From NCBI GenBank assembly GCA_964471215.1, contig CAYYFC010000002.1, positions 1-59,638 on the forward strand: a DNA stretch of 59,638 bases, written 5' to 3'. Shown piece after piece: positions 42,101-48,150 of the stretch. The notes below the pieces were generated by a model. It saw only the letters and a list, made by a program, of their open reading frames with translations. It did not search any database and was not told the DNA's origin. The DNA comes from Archaeoglobus_B sp964471215 (GTDB lineage: Archaea; Halobacteriota; Archaeoglobi; Archaeoglobales; Archaeoglobaceae). The position numbers and the translations under genes were made by a program. How positions within the stretch are numbered: the stretch's first letter is position 1; every line of letters starts with the position of its first letter.

Positions 42101-43963
42101 AACGGTTGGTAATATCCTAAATCTAAGTAAGGCAAAGACTATATCGCTCATTAACTGCTCACTCACAGTTGAGCATCCCACAACCTTCGCTGTAGAGTTT
42201 GAGGCATATCCGTCTCCCGAGAAGTACGCTCTTAATACTTCTCTTAACTTCTCTTTTGGGAGTACTAGTATCCACGCAGGTATTCTTCTTTCATGATCGT
42301 ATCTACCTATATCCAATATGTCTAAGAATAGTTTAACACCTAGCTTTCCTCCAAATCTAATGTTCCAATGTCTATCTTTCTCTACAAACGGCTCATTTCC
42401 AAATATAGCTTTTACACACTTTATAGCATCTTTTACAATTTCATGATCACCTAAGGCTAATCCAACACCCATTCCTTCATCTGAAGAATTAAAGTAACCA
42501 TCTACAAGGACATAACCAATTAGCCTTAGTAGTTCTGGTGTAATTTCAAGCTTCATCGGTAAGTAATACTTCTTTCTTGAGTATGTTGAAGAAGTTACCC
42601 TGACATCCTTTATATCATCCAATGTAAGCTTAAACCTCTCAACGATCTTAACAAATTCCTCAAATGAAATTGTTCTTTTTCCAGCTAAGATTTCTTTGAG
42701 CTCCCAAGAATCAATTCCAAGTTCTTTCTTGAAGTTCTCCTCTCCAATATTTTCTACAATATTAGATATATTTGTAACCCTTAGCTTTGTGGTATAATCT
42801 TTACCTTTAAGCTCTTCATACAGGTTTATGTATTCCTTATCGATCTCTATTTCCGGAAATGTAAATACGATTTCGTCTCCTACTTTGAGCTCATCGGCTC
42901 TAATTGGTGTTAGCCTACCATTTCTCAGAACATACAAACTATGATGTCCGGTAACCCTTATCTTTATTCCTCTCTCAGTTTTGATTTCAAGTATATGATC
43001 ACTTACATGTCTGCTCATTCCTGTGATTCTTGCAAATCTAACACCATTTTCGTCACATGTCAATACTTCTAAGTCGTCATCAATCAGAAGAACTTCATTT
43101 ATTCCAAATCTCTTAACATCATTAGCATTTTTCTCCATCCAGTAATCGACGAGATCACCAATCTTTACCTTCTTAATGTTGCCATTGTGTTTTATCAATA
43201 GCTGTGTATCAGCATCTACGCTCATTTCATAAATAAACATCTGAGCCAACTGTTTGATTTCTTTATAACTTTTACCGGCCATATAGGGTGCAAGCCAAAC
43301 GTTGAAGAAATCTAGGCCCTGACCGCCAGCAAAGTTCGTCTGAGCTGCAGCTAATGCTTTAGCAGCGTGCAAAATTGCAACCTCGGCATTCTTTGCAGGT
43401 CCGGCTACTGCTGTAGTTACTCCAGTCCCGTCGACCTTTAGACCGTTCTTCAGGAACCATCTCAAATCGTGCTGGAAGCAGTAAGGTCTTGTTGCAAAGT
43501 ACTCCAGATCGTGGATGTGGATTTCACCCCTCATGTGAGCATCGGCCAGATGAAGGGGCAGTGCCTTGAGTAAGGCGTACTCCTTCAGAACCCAGTCGGC
43601 GACAAGCTTGTGAATCGTTTCCGGATTGTGCTGGAGGTTTGCGTTTTCCCTTATACTCTTTTCTATTATCTTAGTCGTATCGTAAACAGGCAAACCTAGA
43701 CGAGTATAATTTGCTCTTTCCCTTTCAAGCTTTCTCTCCAAAAGCTTCACGTTTACTATCTCTCTTATCAGAGGGGCCGATATGAATTTGAGCTTCAATT
43801 TCTTTATTGTTTCTTCAACCTCCAGGGCTATTTCTTCCGCAATCTCCTTCGACAATCCCGTCTCTCTTACTAAAGATTCTACTATCTTATATCTATCAAA
43901 TTTTTCGATAGTATTCCTTGAAGTTCTGACAGTCAGATATTGCTTATTATGATCGTATTCCAT
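39119..43963 (-). CDS. nrdD: Class III anaerobic ribonucleotide reductase with two inteins
   Basis: The precursor is 1614 residues and 687 after removal of two inteins. It makes deoxyribonucleotides using a glycyl radical. An ATP-cone regulatory domain is at the N-terminus (SRNTIEKFDRYKIVESL), followed by the catalytic barrel (AVAGPAKNAEVAILHAAKAL, NFAGGQGLDFFNVWLAPYM). The C-terminal zinc site CKDCRRLIGG...CPFCES is near 1565-1585 and the glycyl-radical loop RVTGYYQRVSGW near 1590. No nrdG activase lies beside it. Two palindromes stand upstream (44034-44094). Confidence 0.96.
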   Translation of the reverse strand: MEYDHNKQYLTVRTSRNTIEKFDRYKIVESLVRETGLSKEIAEEIALEVEETIKKLKLKFISAPLIREIVNVKLLERKLERERANYTRLGLPVYDTTKIIEKSIRENANLQHNPETIHKLVADWVLKEYALLKALPLHLADAHMRGEIHIHDLEYFATRPYCFQHDLRWFLKNGLKVDGTGVTTAVAGPAKNAEVAILHAAKALAAAQTNFAGGQGLDFFNVWLAPYMAGKSYKEIKQLAQMFIYEMSVDADTQLLIKHNGNIKKVKIGDLVDYWMEKNANDVKRFGINEVLLIDDDLEVLTCDENGVRFARITGMSRHVSDHILEIKTERGIKIRVTGHHSLYVLRNGRLTPIRADELKVGDEIVFTFPEIEIDKEYINLYEELKGKDYTTKLRVTNISNIVENIGEENFKKELGIDSWELKEILAGKRTISFEEFVKIVERFKLTLDDIKDVRVTSSTYSRKKYYLPMKLEITPELLRLIGYVLVDGYFNSSDEGMGVGLALGDHEIVKDAIKCVKAIFGNEPFVEKDRHWNIRFGGKLGVKLFLDILDIGRYDHERRIPAWILVLPKEKLREVLRAYFSGDGYASNSTAKVVGCSTVSEQLMSDIVFALLRFRILPTVHELKRDCKEINGVKIESQRKAFRILVFDTYKFYTEIGFTSSKKNRVLKEIVRSRRLLADGSILFTLKITSIDRIKEEFKVYDIEVEGTHRFIGINRYNAVFSNSQMYVARGGQSLGKNELVFIIEDGEFKVVEIGRFVDELMEKYRDKIIVNGDTEILYLDKGIYTISVDTKTGKAELKRVYAVSRHKPRGKVYRIVAKDGTSAIVTEDHSLFNYNENGELVQAKPIELKHIIRTFDSPFREEFKIGDFIETGYKRTESLSNSRQNDIPEKLRVTVELCQFLGLFVAEGCYCTNGIRIATKDEDIIEFVKDFIRSINPNISVNYRDNSICFVNKGFYEFMRRTVNSGAENKNIPDFILKGDRTIKLAFLGGLISGDGYVSEDGRVQIYTTSKQLLGQLHILLSSLGILYTISKIKKSGEKLTINGVETERLHDCFAIELAKDSVAVLKPYIISTAKRERIKESKVNQISFDYKIVKGYLRMLARRKPYTDYAWKSNKRRLKFVTLNKIAELNPNLAQLIERLKRNVPIEIKSIEEIKYDGYVYDLSVEDNENFITAQGILCHNTVFSDIDIEYGVPKICQDLPAVLPGGVVKESVTYGDFEEEAILFARALTEVYLEGDYVGKPFFFPKPNYKLRKECFKKEGFDEFMILVHKCVAKFGTPYFLNLLAGYLPDNVFAQCCRLVLSPDNQDWEDFRNGCMRTGSLQVVTINLPRIAYEANGNDERLFEILEDRMKLAREVIEIKREIIKKRMEQGSLPFLTQDVNGEPYYRVDKVVRSIGFVGLNEMIKAHTGEELHESKDAWRFGLGVIKRMMDIAIEWSMETGQRWVITQTPAESAAHRLALLDLREFNGKAVVQGNVKTGAVYYTNSSHVRVSADIPLFERLKIEGSFHPLCNGGMMAHVWIGEASPNPELLWELTKKIAGKTLVGYWAYTRDMTFCKDCRRLIGGIRSNCPFCESSNIEWYSRVTGYYQRVSGWNDGKVQELFDRKRVIL
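40412..41761 (-). other. NrdD intein 2 (450 residues), LAGLIDADG intact
   Basis: It starts SLGKNELVFIIEDG after ...VARGGQ and ends QGILCHN before TVFSDIDIE. Block B is IVTEDHSLFNYNENG. Block C is CQFLGLFVAEGCYC (Glu present) and block E is LAFLGGLISGDGYVSED (Asp-Gly present), so the homing endonuclease may be active. Block F is SIEEIKYDGYVYDLSVED. Only ten extein residues (SQMYVARGGQ) separate it from intein 1. Both sites correspond to those of M. jannaschii RNR inteins, as far as I recall. Confidence 0.94.
41792..43222 (-). other. NrdD intein 1 (477 residues), LAGLIDADG intact, ends Ser-Asn
   Basis: It starts SVDADTQLLIKHNG after MFIYEM and ends YNAVFSN before SQMYVARGG. Block B is RVTGHHSLYVLRNG. 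Block C is LLRLIGYVLVDGYF (Asp present) and block E is LREVLRAYFSGDGYA (Asp-Gly present). The penultimate residue is Ser instead of His, which usually slows Asn cyclisation unless other residues compensate. A segment SWELKEILAGKRTISFEEFVK between blocks could be a DNA-binding insert of helix-turn-helix type. Confidence 0.93.
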
Positions 43964-44033
43964 AACCCTTGATAATACAAATGAATTTAAAATTATTTTG
44001 ATAACTCATAAGATAAATCATATCCAAATTATA

Positions 44034-44061
44034 ATAATGTAAAGGTTTTAATTTACATTAT
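44034..44061. promoter_or_regulatory. Palindrome upstream of nrdD, possible operator
   Basis: ATAATGTAAA and TTTACATTAT form a perfect 10-bp inverted repeat with an 8-bp spacer, about 70 bp upstream of nrdD on its minus-strand side. It overlaps promoter-like AT-rich DNA. A dimeric repressor site for nrdD, or a site acting on the C/D RNA on the other side, is possible. No known regulator is recognised. Confidence 0.35.
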
Positions 44062-44070
44062 ATAAACTCT

Positions 44071-44094
44071 GGATTTAAACATGTATTTAAATCC
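44071..44094. promoter_or_regulatory. Second inverted repeat in the nrdD / C/D-RNA intergenic region
   Basis: GGATTTAAA and TTTAAATCC make a perfect 9-bp inverted repeat with a 6-bp spacer. TTTAAA-rich arms also resemble TATA boxes: one on each strand would fit divergent transcription of the C/D box RNA (plus) and of nrdD (minus). Confidence 0.35.
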
Positions 44095-44107
44095 TGTGGC
44101 AGAGATC

Positions 44108-44170
44108 TGAGATGATGAAACACCTCTCATCTGAGCGCGAGCTATGATGAAGGGCATACGTTCTGAAAAA
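44108..44170 (+). ncRNA. C/D box guide RNA
   Basis: All four boxes appear in order with normal spacing: C box ATGATGA (44112-44118), 12-nt guide, D' box CTGA (44131-44134), 9-nt spacer, C' box ATGATGA (44144-44150), 12-nt guide, D box CTGA (44163-44166), then AAAAATTTTT. The D' guide reads AACACCTCTCAT and the D guide AGGGCATACGTT. Such RNAs direct 2'-O-methylation of the target base paired five positions upstream of D or D'. Targets would read ATGAGAGGTGTT and AACGTATGCCCT; neither is in the 16S part seen here. A TATA-like TTTAAA lies 20-30 bp upstream. Confidence 0.85.
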
Positions 44171-44198
44171 TTTTTAACATAAACGCAGTTTTTATCTT

Positions 44199-44738
44199 AT
44201 GGATGCGCTGATAGTCGTCGACATGCAGAAGGATTTCTGCTATCCAGATGGATCCCTTTACATAGGAGATCACGTCAGAACTATATTCGATCCGATTAAA
44301 AAAGTAGTAGAAACGGCCAGAAGAAATATGCCCGTCGTATTTACCCAGGACTGGCACAGAAGAGACGATCCGGAATTCAGGATCTGGGGACCTCACTGCA
44401 TTGAAAATACAAGGGGTGCTGAGGTAATAGATGAAATCAATCCAATGCCAGATGACTATTACGTTAAAAAGAGGAAATATTCGGCTTTTTTTGCAACCGA
44501 TCTAGATTTGATATTGAGGGAGCTCGATGTACGTAGGTTATATGTGGTCGGTGTTGTCACAAACATATGCGTTCTGCACACGGTCGCAGATGCGGTTATG
44601 AGGGGATACGAAGTCTATGTCCTAAAGGACTGCACCGCAGCTTTAACAGATTACGAATACGAGTACGGTATGAAGCACATTAAAGACGTTTTGAGGGCAA
44701 AGATCATTTCATCAGAAGACTTCCAATCCTCGATTTAA
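44199..44738 (+). CDS. Nicotinamidase / isochorismatase-family cysteine hydrolase
   Basis: The 179-residue protein has the catalytic triad expected for nicotinamidases: Asp8 in LIVVDMQKDF, Lys in YYVKKRKYSAFF (about 93) and Cys in VVTNICVLHT (about 127). The metal site is in QDWHRRDDPEF (D-x-H). It converts nicotinamide to nicotinate in NAD salvage, which fits with nadM elsewhere in the window. It starts 28 bp after the C/D RNA and its end overlaps the convergent small membrane gene by 35 bp. Confidence 0.9.
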   Translation: MDALIVVDMQKDFCYPDGSLYIGDHVRTIFDPIKKVVETARRNMPVVFTQDWHRRDDPEFRIWGPHCIENTRGAEVIDEINPMPDDYYVKKRKYSAFFATDLDLILRELDVRRLYVVGVVTNICVLHTVADAVMRGYEVYVLKDCTAALTDYEYEYGMKHIKDVLRAKIISSEDFQSSI

Positions 44739-44898
44739 TGAAGAACAGAGAAAGGAAAGATATAATAATACCAGATATGACTGAGTAAGATAAGTTTCTA
44801 GTTATATAATAGATTATGAGCGTAGAAAAGAACAGAACAGATGCTGTAAAAGCTGGTACGTACATCTCCGCAACTATGCGCTTGATATCATATCTCAC
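44704..44898 (-). CDS. Small membrane protein, unknown
   Basis: The 64-residue protein has two predicted membrane helices (about 12-30 and 36-55) and basic ends. Its start codon overlaps the stop of the 110-residue membrane gene upstream by 4 bp, a sign of translational coupling. No family recognised. Confidence 0.55.
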   Translation of the reverse strand: MRYDIKRIVAEMYVPAFTASVLFFSTLIIYYITRNLSYSVISGIIISFLSLFFIKSRIGSLLMK

Positions 44899-45227
44899 CT
44901 GTATATCCTCCTTCTTATTTCATCCAACTCCCTTTCAAGATATCTAACCCTATCCGATATGACCCTTTCAACCCTGTTCTCGATCTCTCTCGAGCTTATC
45001 GCCAGAACTCTTCTAAGCCCGCTTATCTCTTCTATATTCCTTTTAATTATAAATAAATTTATTATAAAAAGTATTCCAAGTGAAAACATGAGTAAGAAAG
45101 AAAAAAGGATTATGTATGGATCAACATCTCCATGGACAATGGAAAACCATCTGTAAGTAAGCATTACGGCAGAAAAAACCATCAGGCCATAGAAAATCAA
45201 ACTTATTATGCTAGTGGTGTTGTTCAT
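44895..45227 (-). CDS. Small membrane protein with C-terminal coiled coil, unknown
   Basis: The 110-residue protein has two membrane helices (about 6-26 and 38-60) and a highly charged helical tail (SSREIENRVERVISDRVRYL, then ERELDEIRRRI) likely to form a coiled coil in the cytoplasm. It is paired with the 64-residue membrane protein (4-bp overlap). Together they may form a small membrane complex. No homologue is recognised. Confidence 0.6.
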   Translation of the reverse strand: MNNTTSIISLIFYGLMVFSAVMLTYRWFSIVHGDVDPYIILFSFLLMFSLGILFIINLFIIKRNIEEISGLRRVLAISSREIENRVERVISDRVRYLERELDEIRRRIYR

Positions 45228-45293
45228 GCTTTAAACTTTAAACCCTATTATATAAGCCTGTCGGATTTTAAGTGCATAAGTTTAACATAGAAT

Positions 45294-46853
45294 TCAAAGG
45301 ATTCTGATTATTTCACCCATACCCTTGCTCCTTCCTTCTCTGAATATAAACTTCTGACCCTTGTATACGTACTGAGGGTTGTACTTGAACCTTATCCTTA
45401 CCCTTCCTCTATCCCCCGCCTTCATATAATCTCTATCCATGTCCTTGAACACAACAGTTTCAGATATCGTCTCGATGTGTATCACGGGCTCGTATCCCCT
45501 CTTTATTATGGTCGGATGCGTGAAAACGAATACGTCTGCCTCGAACTCCCAGACGGCGTTCGGCATAGTCCTGGTCAGAACCATTCCCCTCCTCAGCTCA
45601 TCGTACTTAACACCCTTGATCGCTATTCCGACTATATCACCTGCCTCTGCTTTCTCCACTCTGTAATAATGCATTTCTATACTGAGAACTCTCACCTTTC
45701 TAAAGCTACCATCCTTGAATGGTCCTATGTATACCTCCTCTCCCTCCCTTATTTCGCCAGATTTTATACTGCCGCTCACGACAGTTCCCACGCCGCTTAT
45801 CCTGTAAATCCTGTCTATGTACATCAGGAAATCCTTGCCCTTTACAATCCTCTTCGGCAATCTGTACAGTAGACCTTCAAGTAAATCGTATCCCTCAAGT
45901 GTTACTGCAGATGTCCTGATGATCGGAACTATGATCTTCCTCTCCATAAGCTTTGAAACCCTCTTTACATCTTCAATATCTCTGATTAAAAACGGAATCC
46001 TTCCAACTGATTTTAAAAGGGCTGAAATCTCTCTGATTACATCATCGACTCTTTCACTTGGTACCATATCTGTCTTCGTTATTGCTATTATCACCGGTAA
46101 ATCCATGGCCAGTAGTATTCCGAGATGTTCTTTTGTTGTCCTTGTAACACCATCGTTTGAAGCGACTACAAGCAGGCCGTAATCTATTTTTTGTCCGAGC
46201 AGACCTCTTATGGTTGTTCTAAGCCATGGTTCGTGTCCGACCGTATCAACGAAGGAAACAAGCTTGTCAGCTCTTTCGGCTACCAAGGCCCTTTCGCTCT
46301 TGTTCAGGGGATTCTTCAACCTTATAGCCTTACCGTTTTTGAATCCAAAAACGGCAAAATGTAAATCTGCACTCAAACCCCTTTCTATCTCATGTTTCAA
46401 AGTATCGAGATAAATCCTGGTCAAACCGTCCCCGTCGTCTGGCTTTCCGGTAATTAGGCATCCTATCAGTGTGCTCTTACCGTGATCAACGTGACCCGCT
46501 GTGCCTATTATTATATGCTCCTTTGCCTTCGATTTTATAATCTCAACTATTCCGACATAGCCAGAACCGATCCTGTACATCTCGACAGACTTTACCTCTG
46601 CCGATATCTCCTTCGCAATCTCCTTCAAAATCAAAACTGTCTCATCAAATCTACTCCTGTCTATTCCCTTAAGCTCACCAGAATCAGAGACACCTATAAC
46701 GTATATGGCCTTTCCTCTGCCCATGATAATCCTGTGATTCATCTGACAGGCCAGTTCCTGGAATCTGCTACCCCTTAAATGATAATCCGTCAAATATTCT
46801 TTAAATTCAACATTTTCCCTTTCACCGCCTTTTATTATATCTAGCAGATCCAT
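45294..46853 (-). CDS. GTPBP1-like translational GTPase
   Basis: The 519-residue GTPase resembles EF-1alpha/EF-Tu domains. G1 is IIGTAGHVDHGKSTL (about residues 113-127), G3 is VDTVGHEP (about 201), G4 is TKTD (about 255), and beta-barrel domains II and III follow. In the family the G3 motif reads DTVGHE rather than DTPGHR. The first ~95 residues (GGERENVEFKEYLTDYH, IYVIGVSDSGELKGID) look like a separate alpha/beta domain. Eukaryotic GTPBP1 acts in ribosome quality control and mRNA decay; the archaeal role is unknown. I chose ATG 46853 over an upstream frame start at 46895. Confidence 0.85.
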   Translation of the reverse strand: MDLLDIIKGGERENVEFKEYLTDYHLRGSRFQELACQMNHRIIMGRGKAIYVIGVSDSGELKGIDRSRFDETVLILKEIAKEISAEVKSVEMYRIGSGYVGIVEIIKSKAKEHIIIGTAGHVDHGKSTLIGCLITGKPDDGDGLTRIYLDTLKHEIERGLSADLHFAVFGFKNGKAIRLKNPLNKSERALVAERADKLVSFVDTVGHEPWLRTTIRGLLGQKIDYGLLVVASNDGVTRTTKEHLGILLAMDLPVIIAITKTDMVPSERVDDVIREISALLKSVGRIPFLIRDIEDVKRVSKLMERKIIVPIIRTSAVTLEGYDLLEGLLYRLPKRIVKGKDFLMYIDRIYRISGVGTVVSGSIKSGEIREGEEVYIGPFKDGSFRKVRVLSIEMHYYRVEKAEAGDIVGIAIKGVKYDELRRGMVLTRTMPNAVWEFEADVFVFTHPTIIKRGYEPVIHIETISETVVFKDMDRDYMKAGDRGRVRIRFKYNPQYVYKGQKFIFREGRSKGMGEIIRIL

Positions 46854-46939
46854 TTGATCAAAATCTAAGCCTAAAGTTATAACTGTTTTGTACAATATGT
46901 ATAATATAAACTTTCATATAAGGAAATTTACTTGGGTTA

Positions 46940-47033
46940 CATTAATAAGTCCATGGAACTATCTCCATATGCCGTTACGGCTGGAGAGAGCATATGCTTT
47001 CGATGAAATGCCGTCGGCAAGCCGCCAATTACA
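46940..47033 (+). ncRNA. Possible small structured RNA (H/ACA-like), weak
   Basis: A GC-rich patch in an AT-rich gap shows CTCCA (46963-46967) with TGGAG (46982-46986) enclosing GCCG/CGGC (46971-46981). A second possible stem is CGGCT/AGCCG (46978-46982 with 47020-47024) enclosing GCATATGC, and ACA is at 47031-47033, just 3' of it. A TATA-like TGTATAATATAAAC lies at 46898-46911. The ACA box and stem suggest an H/ACA guide, but the distance from the upper stem to ACA is not canonical and the two stems conflict. Confidence 0.3.
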
Positions 47034-47375
47034 TCACTCAATTTCTATAACGTCTATGACCTCAAGTGGAATCCTCTGCAATCTCTTCCCTATTTCGAGC
47101 TTTGCAATTCTAATCGCGTGTTCTCTGCTCTGAGCATTGAAAACCTTCATTTCAAAAACAAGTCCAACAAGAGCCATACCGGCTATCATAAAAACGCTTT
47201 TCAGGTTTTCACCGCATTTGGGACATTTAGTCGTTCCGACATCTATATCAACGAAATCGAGATCTGGATGTAACCTCTTGCCTGCCTCGGCAACGGCTAT
47301 GTTCATGGCGTCTTTGATCGTTCTCACATTCTTGACAATCCAGGCACCCTGAAGAATAACGAGATAATTTGGCAT
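47034..47375 (-). CDS. DUF555 family protein
   Basis: The 113-residue archaeal protein of unknown function shows DUF555 hallmarks MPNYLVILQGAWIVKNV, AVAEAGKRLHPDLDFVDIDVG and a zinc-type CPKCGE. I start at ATG 47375 (MPNYLV), the conserved N-terminus; the longer frame from 47423 would overlap rps2. It lies 1 bp after rps2 and so is probably co-transcribed. C-terminal EHAIRIAKLEIGKRL is also conserved. Confidence 0.85.
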   Translation of the reverse strand: MPNYLVILQGAWIVKNVRTIKDAMNIAVAEAGKRLHPDLDFVDIDVGTTKCPKCGENLKSVFMIAGMALVGLVFEMKVFNAQSREHAIRIAKLEIGKRLQRIPLEVIDVIEIE

Positions 47376-47376
47376 A

Positions 47377-47982
47377 TTACAGTTCGGCTTCAAAATCTTC
47401 AACCGAATATGGGAACTCGTCAATTCCCCTGTTTCTCAGTATCTCTCTTGCCAGTAACCAGTAAACCAATGCCAGAGCTTTTCTACCCTTGTTATTCGTA
47501 GGAATTACGAGATCTATATTGGATGTCGAATTATTTGTATCGCATAGTGCGACTACTGGAATTCCAACCTTTGTAGCCTCTTCAACAGCTTGTCTGTCTA
47601 TCGCCGGATCCGTTACGAGAACTACATCCGGTTCCCTGTATTCCTTGAGAATGGGGTTTGTCAGAGTTCCCGGTATGAACCTTCCTATTACATAATCGCA
47701 TCCCACAGCCTTTGAAAACATCATAACGGGTTTCTGCCCGTACTGTCTTGCAGCTACAACGAGTATCTTCGAGGGTTCGAATCTAGCAAGGAATTTTCCA
47801 GCAATCCTTATCCTTTCATCAAGCTGTCTTATGTCTAGTACGTATAATCCGTCTGGCCTGACCTTATATATGAACCTCCTCATATCCCCCGTTCTCACCT
47901 GAGTACCTATGTGAACTCCGGCAGCAAGATATTCATCAGGAGGAACAAGATATTCATATTCCTCCTTAACCTTTGCTTCCAT
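47377..47982 (-). CDS. rps2: Ribosomal protein uS2
   Basis: The 201-residue archaeal S2 has AAGVHIGTQVRT, FIYKVRPDGLYVLD, IGRFIPGTLTNP and DPAIDRQAVEEA. ATG 47982 (MEAKVKEEYEY) is preferred over GTG 47991; an AGGGTG Shine-Dalgarno-like stretch overlaps the latter. It follows eno on the same strand (168 bp) and precedes DUF555, part of the common archaeal eno-rps2 arrangement. Confidence 0.96.
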   Translation of the reverse strand: MEAKVKEEYEYLVPPDEYLAAGVHIGTQVRTGDMRRFIYKVRPDGLYVLDIRQLDERIRIAGKFLARFEPSKILVVAARQYGQKPVMMFSKAVGCDYVIGRFIPGTLTNPILKEYREPDVVLVTDPAIDRQAVEEATKVGIPVVALCDTNNSTSNIDLVIPTNNKGRKALALVYWLLAREILRNRGIDEFPYSVEDFEAEL

Positions 47983-48018
47983 TTCGATCACCCTGAGATT
48001 CTTAATTCAGGACATTAT

Positions 48019-48028
48019 GTTTAAATAG
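48019..48028 (-). promoter_or_regulatory. TATA box for rps2
   Basis: On the minus strand the sequence CTATTTAAAC lies about 37-46 bp before ATG 47982, a good archaeal TATA element. It makes rps2-DUF555 a unit separable from eno. Confidence 0.5.
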
Positions 48029-48150
48029 GTTATGTTATGTCGCATTGAAAATCTCGAACAATTACTCCGCTATTGAAAGATAAATAGTTTAGCCTTTCTT
48101 ATCGAGCTTCATAGATTTCCGAAATGTAGATTATTCTGTTAAAGATCCGA

